Assembly: GCA_018389105.1 (NCBI GenBank)
Contig: JACATO010002186.1
Span: 2,432,501-2,496,500 of the forward strand
Source of the DNA: Nautilus pompilius
Lineage: Eukaryota > Mollusca > Cephalopoda > Nautilida > Nautilidae
Direction of reading: 5' to 3'
Length of the DNA stretch: 64,000 nt
Positions within the stretch are counted from its first letter, which is position 1, and every line of letters starts with the position of its first letter. A program made the translations under genes and the position numbers. A model generated the notes under the pieces. That model saw nothing but the letters and a program-made list of their open reading frames with translations. It did not search any database and had not been told where the DNA came from. Below are positions 1 to 14,089 of this stretch, piece after piece.

Positions 1-1080
1 CTCACTCATATGAAGGATTCAAAAATGATTATTTTTTGGCAGCTTGTTAAAAAAAAAGCTAGCATAATACTAATTATTATTAATTTTTCCATTTATTTCA
101 CATTCCATTGCTATCAAGCACCATCTGCTTATCATTAAAATACTAAAAATTATCATTAATATTTAAAAACCTGTAAATTAATCAAAAAAAAAAAAAAAAA
201 TTCTGTGGTGGATTTACAAAGGATCCCTGACCAGTGCAAACAATTTAATGATTCTACTTTGAATGATTACTTTTGCAACATCTTCACACAAAAGTATTCA
301 TCACTTTCTTTTTTCTTATGCTTGGTTCCAAAAATGTATGAAATTACCCTCTTTTTTATTCAGTCTAAGTTCATTGTTGAAAGCAGCAGTTTTAAATATA
401 CATAAATATTCATAGATAATCTAGGTTAAATGTTTTCTGTTGCCTTTAAGATAAATCTCAAAATATATACATATTGCAATATACTACACTGGCTTAAAAA
501 TACACAAGTGGCCGGTCATTAATTATACATATTAGAATATGACTATTAGTAAATGTATACATTACAAAACATGATCCAATAAGTTTATGTTGGAACCTTG
601 ATGATAAGTCTTTTTGTCAGAATATCCTTCCTCCTTGGATATTTCATTGGTAAATCTATAATTTTTGCCATCACTATACATGTACATAAACTGGCAGCCA
701 ATATTATTGCTTCATCTGAAATAATTATGATAATGTAATTACATAAAAACAAAGTTATGACTAAATTAATGTTTGAGCAAGTCTGATTTTTCAATTCTTT
801 TGTCTAAACAATACACGCAAAGTGTGCACATATGTTTACCACTTCACTGATAGTTTTATCTCCATTTGAAATTACTACATTAAGAATGTTTAGTACATAG
901 GTGCTATGAATATCAGAACAACATTTTATTTGCTTTTATATTAAAAATCCACTTTTACCAATCTTATTAAAAATACAAGGTGATGCAGTAATTTTGGACA
1001 CCCACTGCAAATCTATAAATTTTGTCAAACTGATTTAAAATAAGTTAATCTACTAGCTATTCCAATATGATGCAGTCAAA
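1..1080. other. A/T-rich background, no gene seen
   Basis: No recognisable coding similarity, RNA gene or structured repeat on either strand. It holds homopolymer runs, such as the A-run near 186-200, and short frames without known motifs. Confidence 0.6.
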
Positions 1081-1084
1081 GATT

Positions 1085-1920
1085 TAAAAACAATCACAGG
1101 CACAAATGACATTTTTGCTTTAGGTCAAATAAAAAGATGTCAATAACACCACCAAGACACAAAGTTCCAAAAAAATTTGGCTAAACATCTGTGTCCTCAT
1201 AATAGAGAAACTTCAATATGTTTGAACTTGTATTGCATGAATGGCAACACCATTGCAGTTTTTGCAATCCAAAATGATGTAAAACAAAGATATATTATTG
1301 CACCTGTACTATTCACACTATATCTAGCAGAATTTATAAGTTCATCAAAAATTTATATTCAATTTTGTACAGCTGACAAATTCTTTAACCTTAGCAGACT
1401 CCAAAGTAAAAAATTACTCTTAAAAAATGCTGAACTTCAATATGCAGATGGTTGTGCAACTTTTGCAAATAATGAGAATCTACAATGCATGCTGAAACAA
1501 GTCTGTACATGGTACTAAAAACTTTGGTCTTTTAGTCAATGTTAAGAAAACTAAATTTGTGCATCAATCATGAAAATTCTCAAAAATGATTCTCCAGAAT
1601 TCACAAATGATGAAAAAAAATACTTAACGATGTTGACCATTTTTGCTACTATGGAAGTGTTTTATCTAAACAAGTTTTCATTAAGTCAGAAAAGCATCTG
1701 CAGTGTTTTGCTGTTTAAAAATTATAGGCCTTACTATATTAATGAAGATTCAAGACTACCAATCTGTGTTTCTGGCTACTCTAGCATAGATATGGCTATG
1801 AAACATGGACTTTTATATAAGAAAGATTTCACATAAGATACTTCAGATAGATACAAAATATTGAATTGCAAGACAACATGAAAATAAGGCACAATGAATC
1901 CAATATCTCTAGAACCTGTG
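1085..1920 (+). pseudogene. LINE (non-LTR retrotransposon) reverse-transcriptase relic
   Basis: This is a decayed piece of a LINE polymerase, which would copy element RNA into DNA at a nicked genomic target. Frame 1177-1518 carries the RT palm order: a 'VKQRYIIAPVLFTLYLAEF' segment (family form GVKQGCxxAPxLFxLYL), then 'FNLSRLQSK', then 'ELQYADGCATFA', matching the family pattern LQYADDCA. The catalytic YADD box reads YADG at about 1441-1452, so one metal-binding Asp is lost. After a frame change the relic continues past 1570 with thumb-like text. Near 1810-1900 'FHIRYFR' and 'NIELQDN' resemble the family's FHIRCLRxIL and IKWQDxVP. The order of these blocks matches LINEs found across invertebrates. 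No 5' end, endonuclease domain or 3' tail was recognised, so it is 5'-truncated. Stops and shifts exclude function. Confidence 0.75.
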
Positions 1921-1924
1921 GGGA

Positions 1925-4900
1925 AAGAAAAGTACACTCATAATTTGACTATTAAGTCATAAGAAAACACAACAAAAGCATTACTTAATTGCACACTTTG
2001 ATGCACTGACAGATTTCAATAGACAATAATCCTATCATTGAGAGATGATAATCATATTTTGCCTACCTTCTGTAAAGTTGCACAGAATTTAATTTATTTT
2101 AAATCTTTATCAACTAACTTTTAAAACTAAATCCATAATATATTTGACTGATTATTGCATAGTTTCTAACTATTAAAAGAAAACAAGCATCTTAATGTAT
2201 TCTAAATAGATATTTTAAAATCTCTCTAAATTGCACAGATTCATGATGAAACAAACTTGTATTTTTCCACTGTTTTTCAGATTTGTTCATATCCATTAAT
2301 TATCAACACAATACCCACCAAAAAACAAAAAAAAAAAAAAAAATTCACTCTAGTCCAAAACATTAGTGTATGATGACAGAAAATCCATGTGAATATCTGC
2401 ATTAAGTGACCTTCTGCAAAATGACCACTGATTTCCAAGTGTGAAATGAAAAATAAGTTTCACTAGCTTGAGCTATCACCGAGATTTGATGTTCACCATT
2501 TGGATGATGTTCAAAATGTCAATTAACTGTAGACAGACAGATTACAAGAACACATGCACACATTCTATCCTTTGATCATTACCATTTTTCCATATAAAAA
2601 TAAAGTAAACAACAACAAAGATAGTATCTTTCCTAATTTAGAAATTAGTTTTTAAATTTTAATTTTAGTAGTTGAATATCATTAAAACTCAGTAGTTGCC
2701 ATTTTTCTAATTTAATGCATTTACAATATTTTTCCAACTGATTTTCTTTGTGACAGACATACAAAAAGTTTTCTAACCTTACAATATTTGTAACAAGATA
2801 ATGAAACTGGGTATGACTATTACATACTTCGTTTTTTTTAAAATGTATATGGGCATCTGACTTCATTTCTTGATAATTCTTACTATAATTAAATTCTTTA
2901 CATAAAATAAATTTTGAAAAATATAATTTGATTTAAAGAAAATATACTTTAACTATAGAGACCAATGCTCAATTAAATTCACTGAAATCCATTCAGGTCT
3001 CTGCCCTGACATCTGCAGGTGACAATAGTAAAATGAAAGGGGGGGATACAATCCGCCACTAACCAAAATCTACAATAAGGTTTCACTTTAACTTTCTACC
3101 ATTTTATCTTTAGAATTAATGAAATATTTGCTTCTAACAAAATTCTAGAAATTTAGCAATTTCAAAAATTTTCAAAGTTCTTTTTTTGTTGTTGGCTACT
3201 TGTTTTCATCTACTTCAATTCAGCTGAATAATCAATTAAATTTTAATTATCTGAGAAAGAATGTCAAAACAACAGAGAAAGAGGGATAGAGAGAGAGGTG
3301 GTGTGGGGAGGGGCACTAGCAAAAGCAGAGCATTGGAATGCCTGCAAAGATCGATCAGAAGCAGAGTTTTTTGTACATTATTACAAATGTCTGACTTCTT
3401 GATGTCACAATGTGGGTTTCATAAATTTAATTTTTGTTTTGTTTGATTTTCCACACGAACTGGTAAATGGGTAACAATGTTATAAAATTTAAGATTGTTA
3501 TTAAAAAATATTCACCTTTCTTCATCTCACAGTGAATGTAAACAAAATCACCATAAAATATATTCAAATAGATATAAAAAATCAATTTTAAATTTCAAAA
3601 TAATAAATACATTTTTCTTTATAAATAGTCTGAATCTGGTATTGATTTAGAAATAGTTGTTTATATTTCAATTATTTATAGCAAACTATCTTGTCATATT
3701 CACCTTAAATATTGTTTGATTTAAGACAACTATCCAAACAGAAAAATAACATGGCCCAAAGACAGCAGACCTAAAGCTACTGAAGAAAGCTGCAAAATAC
3801 TGACTGAAGTTGAATAAAATCCTCTTTTTCCTTGTTGGTTTTAATAAAATTGTGTCCTCCCTTTATAATGTATAGTTTTGTTTGATTACACAAGAAAACA
3901 AAAAGAGAAGAAAAGAAATATCAATAGCACAAGCCTCTTCTGGACTACAACCACCTGGTAAAAATGTGTTAAGTCATTCTTCTGCCACATTGTCTTCCCC
4001 TCATATATTTTATAGGTTTACTTCTCTTCACAGAAATGTTTATAGAAGTTTCAAAACAATATGGAGTTTATAAATATGGTAAGACCAAATCACATAAATC
4101 TGATATATACACGATGCAAAACACAATATTTGTATGAACATCAAAGCATTTCAAAGATACAGCAAAATACAGAATTGCTGCATGCTATATATTATGTAAA
4201 TAACCCACTAACAAAATTAAAATTAAAAATTGGGAAATAACCTGTTAAAAATGTTAATTAGTGTATGATTAATGGTTCTAAAATTTAAAACCATTTTCTC
4301 TTTCTCGTGTAAAGAAATATATGTATTTTAAAAAAACACACCATGAGCATTATGTACTTACAAATTAACAATTAAGATTTTAAAATTCATTGTTTATATA
4401 CACTTACATCTATGTCATAAAGTAACTGAAAATAAACAAAATGAAATTTTTTAATAACTTCTCCAAACAAAATGGTGGTATTTATAATTAATGTTCTCAT
4501 CAAAAACCTGGTGTAGTCATAATGTAAGGCTAAATAATACCATGGGTCAGTGATATTTCTATTTTCATAAGACATTCTACAGCTAAAAATAACAAGTCAG
4601 AAACTACTTGCAGATATTATCACAAACATTTCAAAAATCAATACAAACCTCGTGTTAGGCTTCAGGATTACATCAACATTCTACATTATGCATTAAAAAG
4701 GGTAAGTAATCCTGTACAGGTGTATCCAAAAGGAAATGAGTTTATATTAAAAAATGGACAAGGGGAGTTTTTTTGTTGTTTGCTCTTAATTATGATTCAG
4801 TGTTTAGTGATTAAACTGAAAATGACCTTTGTACATATAAAACATTTGTTTAGATCTTCCAAATTAGCCAAGCTATATCATTCCTTACAAGATTTAAATG

Positions 4901-7900
4901 GTCCAATTATACAATGGCCCAGTATCCTGAGCTCCAAAGAAACAAAAAAAAAAAAAAATCACTTGAACAACAACAAAAATTATTTAAAGTGTTTATGCCC
5001 TCAAATTAAAATATAAATATATATATAGTTGAATCAAAACTCAATTCACAGATAATAAATTTAAAATAAAAACATATACATATCAATCTAAAATCAACTT
5101 AAATAACAACACTTCTTTACATGTTAAGTTGAAATACGTCAGTAGTTTCATACTCTCTACATTTTTTCTTCATGTGCTTACTGAATATTTTCTGAAAGTT
5201 AAAAATACAACTATTTACAAAATTACAGATATGCATTATAATATTCTCCATAATGACACAACAGAAAGATTTGCTTTGTCAAGATTTGTTCAAGCAATAG
5301 TAAAAAAAATATAGCAGGCTTTTCTTATCACCATAATAGTTTTAACTAAACTAACGGAGAGATATTTCAGCAACCGTTCTTTGTTGCCATCAGTTTAATT
5401 TATGGTGCAAGCCAGCTCAAGGCATTTAAACAATTCAAAAGATTTCACTACAAAACAGTCCTCCCTACAACTAAACCTTAATGATGGCAACAGAATATTT
5501 CTGAAACAAGTTCACTACTTATTTCTGCTATGACTACTACACTACAGTAATTGAAAATTACCAAACCAAGTATTAATAAAATTTAGTGTTTTATTTTCAC
5601 AAATTGACAATTTTATTTATACAGACAAAAGCTGCTCTTTAATTTATATTATGAAAATTTCATTCCAAATGAATTCAATACAGAAATTCTCCTCAAAAAT
5701 TGAGAAACACTGCCAAGTTTTAAACACTAGTATAAAATATATAGAGCCAAACAAAAAGTACTTCTTTTTTTTTTTTAAAGAAGAATCGTTAAAACAAATT
5801 TTGTCTATTTTTGATGCGGAAAACCAATTGGCAAAAAAAATAAAAGAAAACAACTTTTCTCTATACAATATGGCACAAAATACATGTATTGTCAATAAAA
5901 TATGTATTTGCTTTATAACACTAAAAGGAAGGCTTTTGGTTAGATATACATTAAAAACACAGACACTAACGTATGCATACACAGGTGTGCCTTTCTGTTT
6001 GAAGCTACGATCCAGATTTATTGATCTGGTTACTAAGGAGAAAGCATCTATCTTTACATCACTAAGTAGGATTTTAAAAATTTATGGAGAACTTTTATGT
6101 AAGTTATAAATTAATCAGAATAACCAACTATCTTGAATTGATTCATATGAGCCAACCTTGGCACAAATCTTAAAAACAATGCTAAGAGAGGCCATAAACA
6201 CATGTTGATTTCTACCATTTAATTTCACAGAAACAAATGTCACACTCCATCTTTTCTGTGACAATATTATATTGTAGTCATGATGCTTCGTTTCTTCTTA
6301 AACCTCTAGTTAATGCAAATAGACAATACAATTTTAAATTAACAAATTAGTTTTAATAAATGTATGGCATATGTAATTTTGTTTACTAGTTTTCTAAAAT
6401 GCATGAGTATGTTTGGGTATTTTTTGTCCCTCATCATTTATTATATTAAAATTTTTATATTTATAAACTTTTTTAAATTCAGTAAAATGCCAGTTTTAAT
6501 GTTGTCCAATTAAGGCATAAATGCAGGTGTTTTTTTGTTTGTTACTGAAGCAGTTTAAAAAATCCCAAAATAATATAACTTCCATGTAATTAGTGTGATG
6601 GGCAAAAATGCAAGAAAAAAATGATAATAGCCTAGAAGATAATTTCTCAATTCTGCAGAAATATAAACACTTGCCAATGACATGCTTCAGAAAATTCAAC
6701 TTTATTATCAATATGCATAACAGTTGTTTAATTTCTATGCTTTCTTGTAGTTAAAAAATCAAAACATATCAAAACTAATTTTAAAAACAAATACTGCTCA
6801 CAATGCTGTGACTGTTTTAAAAAGTTCATGAAGAAATACCACATTGTTTATGAACAGATAAAAAAGTAGAATTTAAAATTGTTATGATTAAAAATTAAAT
6901 GGTTAACTAAAATAATTAGATTTTGTTGCTTATTGAAATTAATTGGTCAGTACATAATTTTATATTTAAGAATGATTTACAAATGACAAAACAAGGTATC
7001 ATTCTGTCACTATATTTGTGTATCACAGCCAGTGCTGACCAAAAGTATAGCATTACACAACATTTTTATTCTTGTTAATTGCAAACTTATCTTTTATGTA
7101 TTTTCTTTGTTAAAAAAAAATATTTTTTTCATAATGGCTGAAATGCAGCTGCCATCACATGTTGGTCAACATTATTTTGGAAAATTGCTGCAATACAACA
7201 AAGAGTAATCACAATCTCTACTTCCGCAAAGCAGCCCATACATTTTATCTGCTATGTGAAACTTTTCTTCGAAAAATCCTCTCAAAGCCTCGAAAGATCC
7301 TTGTGATTCAGTTTCATTTTAGTGCTATCACTACTGCATTGAAGTCATAATTACCGGTTGATTTGTTACTAGGAATATCAGAATTACATGAGTATAATTT
7401 AAACATGCTGCTTTAAATTTTATGCTGGGGATAATGTGCCTATAGATTTTTGGGCTAGATGAATCATCAATGTTAGCAATCAAAAATGTCCATATTAGAA
7501 ATTACAAAGTAAATCTTATTTGAAATGCTCTATTAATGAACTTAAACTGAAGAGATTTCGATTTTATGGAGCAGTCATAATTATGAACTTGGAATATGAA
7601 AAGGCTGGACATATAAGCTCCATCTATATGGATGGATGATTATCAAGGTATTAATTTATTCTGCTTACTTTAAACCTCTTAAACTGCAGATGAGCTAAAT
7701 TTTTTTTGTATCAAGTAATTTTAAAAAAATGGAATGAAATGCTGATGCTTGTGTGTGCATACGCTGTAGAATAGTTTGTGTAGTCATGCATAAAGATTCA
7801 CCTGTACTTTGAACAGAAAACAAAACTTAACATACAATAAACATCCAAATATCAAATCCAGTTCTAAATAATATGATCTCAAGTAAATCACGGCCTGAAA

Positions 7901-8837
7901 TTCTTTAGAATACCTTAATTGCAATGGTTCTTAGATGACAGATTTAATGAGAATTATGCAAACTTAAATAAATTTTGAAATTTCACAAAATATTTTGTGC
8001 TAGATACCAGCAGCCAAAGCTAGCTAAATAAAAAAATCCCATATATCATATATAATCTATTTCTTAGTGAGTTCTTGAGACTGTGTGTCATTTTTCAAAA
8101 TAGAATAAAGCACTAAGTTATAGTGAAAACTAAATCTTCATTAACTTTACATTTAGCTTTGTCAAAGCAATAGAAATATCCATAACTTAGTGTTTCTATA
8201 ACAAATTTATCAGTGCATAGTTGCACACATATTAGCAAGACTTTTACAGAATTTATACTTGTAAAAAGTTTGCCTTTTATCCACAAAAAAATTTCCATGA
8301 AACATCTTTCTTCAAACTCGGTTATCTGGTCACCAATGCATAGTTTTTGCAAAATATTTTTAACTACTAATTTAAATGGCTTTTCATACTTAATACTGCA
8401 ATAACCTTTAATTTCTTAGATAAATATACTAACAAAATATATTTTCATATATAAACTATTACATTATTTCCATGATATTTATATTAATTTAATTATTTGT
8501 AATGTTAAAAATATAATATAAAAGTGAAAAGTAACATATTACAAATGATAATTATTTTTTTTTAAAAAAAATTAAGTGCACTGTTTAATCTGTAAGAGGA
8601 ATTAGTTTATTTTTTCGTTATAATAAAGTTTAAATAAAATCTGGATTTTATATTAGAATAGAGATTAATTAGCACACAATTTCCATAAAAATACTGCAGT
8701 AAGAATTTAGCCTTTGGTTACACCTCAGGTGGAAGTGAGTTAAACAAACAAATGTTTTACTACAGAACTCACTGCAATATCTGTAACTGAGTTAGTACTT
8801 TGATGTTTTCAGTATCTCAAGATTGTGTGTGTTTTTA
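1925..8837. other. A/T-rich background, no gene seen
   Basis: About 7 kb without recognisable genes. A GA-rich patch lies at 3275-3320. The longest frames (5651-6109 plus, 5644-5982 minus) overlap antisense to each other and show no family motif. An A-run near 2325-2342 and many short homopolymers are present. Confidence 0.55.
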
Positions 8838-8863
8838 GTGTGTGTGTGTGTGTGTGTGTGTGT
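8838..8863. repeat. (GT)n microsatellite
   Basis: About 13 uninterrupted GT units, preceded by a shorter GT run at 8824-8831. Confidence 0.95.
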
Positions 8864-9510
8864 ACAAAGGCAAACAAATTTGGAGAAATAAATGCAATTT
8901 TTTTTTTTTGCATTAATAAGATTTCCAAAGATTATAAGAAAAGACAAAAGCTCAACTTTTGAATGCTAAATTTTGTTTGAAATTTTGCTTTGAATTATTC
9001 TTTTTTTAGCCAATTAGTTTTTATGGACACTCTCAGCGTGTGTAGAGGGAGGCTCAACACTACTAGAAAACTTTTATCCCATTGAAAACTTCAGATTAAG
9101 AAAAAACAAAATGAAACTCAACACTATCACAGCACCAGCCATAACAATTAAACCTTATAAGGTCCAGCTAGCAAACAATACATTTGCACATCTTTAACAC
9201 TTAATGAAAATTAGTTACTACAGGGGGAGACAAATTGTCATACATATGGAGGTAATAATACACTGTTTTAAAACTTCTTTTTCCTCTTTTTAATGCCATA
9301 TATATATTTTAGAGCCACAAGAAGCATGGCAAGTTAAAAACAAAAAAACAATTTGAGAATTTTTCCTAGAATTATACAGGTTCAGTATCATTTTACTCTA
9401 AATTATTCCTAAAAGTTAAACAGTTTTAAATCAATAACTTGAAGCAGAGTATTAGCCAGTTTGATGATCATCATCATTCAAAATGTTAAAACTGAATAAT
9501 ATGCATTCAA

Positions 9511-9670
9511 GAGAGCATGGTGGTCCTTTGGTAGACTACTGGACTGGAGTGTACCGTCAAGTGCCCCTAATTCACTTCCTGCAGGTCAGCTCTGTTTGAT
9601 ATATATTCACCTGTCATGGCATTTTCTCACTCCCACAGCTGTTTTCTACCACATAAAAACAAAAATAAAA
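9511..9670 (+). mobile_element. tRNA-derived SINE, copy 1
   Basis: This is a short non-coding retroposon of the kind transcribed by RNA polymerase III and mobilised by LINE machinery. The head resembles a tRNA. 'GGTAGACTACTGGACTGG' at about 9529-9547 fits a degenerate A box, and 'TAATTCACTTCCTGCAGG' at about 9568-9585 sits where a B box (GGTTCGAATCC-like) belongs, about 40 bp downstream. The body then carries 'GTCATGGCATTTTCTCACTC' followed by CACAGCTG, and ends in an A-rich tail near 9652-9670. The same order (A box, B box, CATGG..., C-rich tract, CAGCTG, A-rich tail) recurs in reverse orientation at 62.6 kb, which supports one SINE family. Divergence from a tRNA excludes a working tRNA gene. 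Confidence 0.65.
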
Positions 9671-12600
9671 AGTTCTAGTAAGGATTTCCCTAACAAAACT
9701 GGAAGTACCAGGCCCCACATGAAATAATTAATAATTCCTAGCAGACAACCATGGAATTACACTACCTCATCATAGTTCTCTTTCTCATAGGCACTTCATT
9801 GTACAAAAAACGACAAACAAGACTACTGTTCATGTTTAAACTTCAAATAATTTTGTTAACACAAGACTAAGAGTCACAACAGGTTACAGTAACATTTCTT
9901 TACCACATTTCAAGTATTATCAGCCTCCTGATGCTTTACTCTGCAACCAGATAATCATAATTTTAAAAAAGAAATGAAGCAGCTCTTTGCTTGCCACAAA
10001 TAACTTTAATTTACAAATCGCAAAAACATGTCACATTTGATAAAAAAAACAGGATATTAGTATTTAGATGAATCATGAATGAAATTAATGAAAAATGCTT
10101 GGTATTTTGACCATGAGTACTTCTGACCAGTCATGTCATAAAACTAGCTCAATCAATGCCCAATTGACAACAAAGGACTTTTAAATTCTGATCAACAATC
10201 TACAGCCAAGCAATGGAGTGGAGTTATTTGTTGGTTATTTTAACTGTAGAAAGTAAATATAGACATTTTCCAGTACTAAACTTGCAGGTCCAATCAGAAT
10301 TTTTTTATTGTATACAATTTTTAGTTAAATATCTCACCAGTCTTTACATTTAAAGAAAAACAAATAAGACATCTGCTTTTCAAATTTTTTGCCACTTTTT
10401 AAACAAAGATTATAATTAATAAAAGAATTTATTTAACCTTGATTATTGCTGAAACAATGTAACTAAGTTATGAAGTATATTTGTACACATTACTGTACTA
10501 GTACGATTGTTATTATAGATTTTTATTGTTCAGTAGCAAAATAATAAGCTTAAACTTCACTTAAACCAAATGTGGTTTGTCTTTTTTTTTTTTACCTTTT
10601 GGCATTTGCAAAGAATCAATATTTGTTATAATATATCTTGTGTGCTCCCAAGAGTTCATTTGAATTATTTCTTTTTACTTTTCAGATGTGCAATGGCTAT
10701 CACTTGTTTTGACTTCTTTTGTAATGTAGTTGAGTGATTGGAATTAAATTATGTCACAGTATATGCCTGCATCTTTATTGTGTATTTAAGAATGGAGAAT
10801 GCAGTCTTCTTCAAGGATCTCTTTTCAACATTGCTCCCTAAAGCTATGGAATAATGACTATTGCTTCTTTAAGTTTGGATTCTGTGACTTTTGATCACAA
10901 CTTTGACTCTGTAACTTCATAATCAATAAATTCCATTATTTATCTTGGTATTTGTATGGTGTATTCAGATTTCATTAATCACAAAAGTCCACCTTTTTTT
11001 TTCCCTTCTCTGACCAGCAGTTTATCTTCCTAGTCACAATAAAATACTTCTGCATTTACTTGTTTATAACTCGCAAATTATAACACAGGGGGATGCATTT
11101 ATCACAGTGTGATGCCACTTTGACCTTTTCCTTTGGTATATAAGCATACAAAGCTCTGACAAGTTCCACTGCTGGATTGCTTAGTACTTGTAAAGTTTTA
11201 CTTTAACAAATCTAGGAGTGGCTTTACATGCTTTTTATCATGACAGATGTATCTGCCATCATTCAGTGGTGCATTCTCGTCATTCACAGTAGTCAGTTGT
11301 ATGCAGCTGAGTGCTTACGTTACAATAACTAGTAGCTGTTATTGAGAATGGCAGCAGACGCTGCAAAATTGACTGTACTGGGTTAAATTAGTTCCGCAAA
11401 ATGCTGGTAACATTTCTTTCAATAAATTGGTGTTGATAACTGAATTTTTTAATACTATTTTCTTTTATAGCTATGCACTGATTTCAAAAGAAACTTATTT
11501 TAAAAATTGACATGGGCATTTCAGTATTTCTCAGTATATCATGGTAATTTTCAAGCACATGGTATTATAAGGAAAACCACTATAGTCTTGCAGCCTTAAT
11601 GAAAATGTTTAATAAAATAATATAATTGCTCTTTCTAAATCACTTTTGTCTATAATATCTTCAAATAACAATACAAGAGAGTAGAAATTTTCAGGAATTG
11701 CTTAGATCAGGACAGTTTTCATTATAGTATAAATATCCAATGAAATAGTATCATAGATATAGTAATATTAAAAAAGATAAAATTTTATAAGGTGCTATTA
11801 CATTTTAACTAACAGAGAGGTTTTTGTTTAAATTATCAATTACTCTGCCAAATAAGAATATTAACGCTGATTTTCTGAACATTAAAAAAAATATAATTTA
11901 TAAAATTATGCTTGAAAAACAAAGTTTACTTTCATTTTATTTACTTCAGCAAGAAAAGCTACATGTGCTATTAAAATTATACATAATTACTCTAGCAGAT
12001 TACTTTTAGCTAATCAGAATTTTCAATACATTTCAATTTCTATTCTATATGGTTGTCTGGCTCATTACAGAAATATTATTTAAAAAATGTGATATCAGAG
12101 TATCTCTTGCCAAAGAATGGACCATTGGAACAAACCTGAATTAAGTGATGACAACACAACCTTTCTAAAATGAATATTTTGACAAGTGAATTTGGAATTA
12201 AAAACAGACACTGATCCTACAAAATTTTCCTAATGCTTCTATAATGAAATAAGCCACCACAAAATAAAGCAACAGCAGTATAAGACATTTATTTATTTCA
12301 CTTCCCAGACTGTCAACTATGAGAAATTCCTTGTTTATTTATGCAATTTTTAGCAGTCATATATTCTGATATTCTTCTTAAAATTCTTATCTTTAACTTA
12401 CTGCTTTATTGATTTGCTGTTACTAGAGTATTTTCTCTCACACAATTATATGTAGCTGCATTACTAACATTAATCAATGACCAAAAAATATGTTGTATAA
12501 CTGTCCAAATTAATGTGTAGTTATTTTAAAAGGTATTGTTCAGCCTGAGCTACCATGAGCAATAGAAACTGTATCTTGTTACTACTTTCTGACATTCAAC

Positions 12601-13957
12601 ACATCAACTAATGGCAAATGCCCTCAACCCACAGACAAAATCCAGCTTTTATATGTAAATCAACAGCAGTAAAGTAGTTAACAGACATCAGATTATATTT
12701 TATTGTTAATCTACAACCTGATCTACATCAATCAGTATTATATTATAGGCAACATTTTCAAAACTTTATATCTAAATAGTAGCTTGGGTTTTTTTGTTTT
12801 CTTTCTTTCTTTAAATTTTTATAGAATGCTTAATAATATTTCATTTAAAGTTAAGATGACACATGATTCAAAATGATATAATGCTTGCATTGCTGTTTTC
12901 ATGGACCACATCTTTTGACAAATTTCCTTAAAAAATCCAAACAGTGAGGGGGAAAAAAACACAAACCTACTTACTGTTTTCATCTCTCAGACAAACACGG
13001 ACTTATAGTATTACATTTTACTATAAAAGTCATTCCTGAGTCACTAATCTCATAAACTAATATCTTTATAATCTATTTGAATTAGCTAATTAACCATAAT
13101 TACTGCCACTCCAACAACCAGACATAACTAGTGAACATAAAGATGAAATTGCAATTAACAAAGTGGACAGAAAACAGATTGAAAAATGTAAAGGGAATAT
13201 TTTCTAAAAAAAAACCAAACATTGAGGAAGTGTTTTAGTTTTGGGGTTTCAAACAATTTTAGTCAATAGGTAAGCAATTATAGCAGCAACAACCTGAAGA
13301 AACAGCAAAGCCTTAAAAAATGTTGAAGAAATATACTGTAATTGTTATTTTCACAAGCTGTCAATCATTTATATAGTTTGTGTGCTTCTGTCATGTCAAA
13401 AGATTTATTTTTTATGACTGCCACTCTTTGGGGTCATTTTACAAGGTCACTAATATAACTCTCTTAAACTACAGCAAGCTACTGCAATTCACTATGATCA
13501 ACAAAATGATCTAGTTATTAATCAGCTTAGAAGTTATATAGAAAACTATGGTTTTATTATATTATATTTTCATTCACCTTCCACAGATAATTTGTAGGTT
13601 CCAGTTTCATAAATAGTCTGTAACAGTAGCAACACTTCAACAATGGCTGCTAGATAATTTTAAAAGGCTGATCAATAGTGAAAACAAAACAACAGTAAAG
13701 TATTTTTTTTCTTTCTTCCTTCCTTTTGCTTGGTTTATTAACTTAGCTATTTATCAATATTTATTTCAAGCCACAGAATTATCACACATGAAAAATCAAT
13801 ACTCCTCTGATTGTAACTTTGTTGCTGCTGAAGTATCTGAGAAAAAGTTCTACTTTCAGCTCATCACAAACATGAGGAAGCAGAGAAAAAAAATATATTT
13901 GTAAGTATATTAACAGAAAAAATAATATTAAGTTTAATTTTAAATATTCATAATGAA

Positions 13958-13958
<1 letters not shown>
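9671..13958. other. A/T-rich background, no gene seen
   Basis: No coding similarity recognised. A mildly GC-richer patch at about 11220-11420 has no assignable identity. Frame 11824-12009 is low-complexity A/T-rich translation and is not treated as a gene. Confidence 0.55.
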
Positions 13959-14000
<42 letters not shown>

Positions 14001-14001
14001 T
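13959..14001. repeat. (AAT)n microsatellite
   Basis: About 14 uninterrupted AAT units, immediately upstream of the GC-elevated block at 14.1 kb. Confidence 0.95.
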
Positions 14002-14089
14002 ATACAGAAACAGTATCCCTTCTATACTAATTGTCAAGCTTGAACATGGGTAACAAAGTAAATACTGACTGGCAGAATTTAACATGTGA

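Noticed and set aside
5644..6109. Two long overlapping open frames on opposite strands (152 and 112 codons)
   Set aside because: Both are A/T-driven, homopolymer-rich and overlap each other antisense. Neither has a recognisable motif, so neither is supported as a gene.
9511..9590. Functional tRNA gene
   Set aside because: A- and B-box-like segments are present, but the cloverleaf cannot be completed and the unit continues into a SINE body with an A-rich tail.
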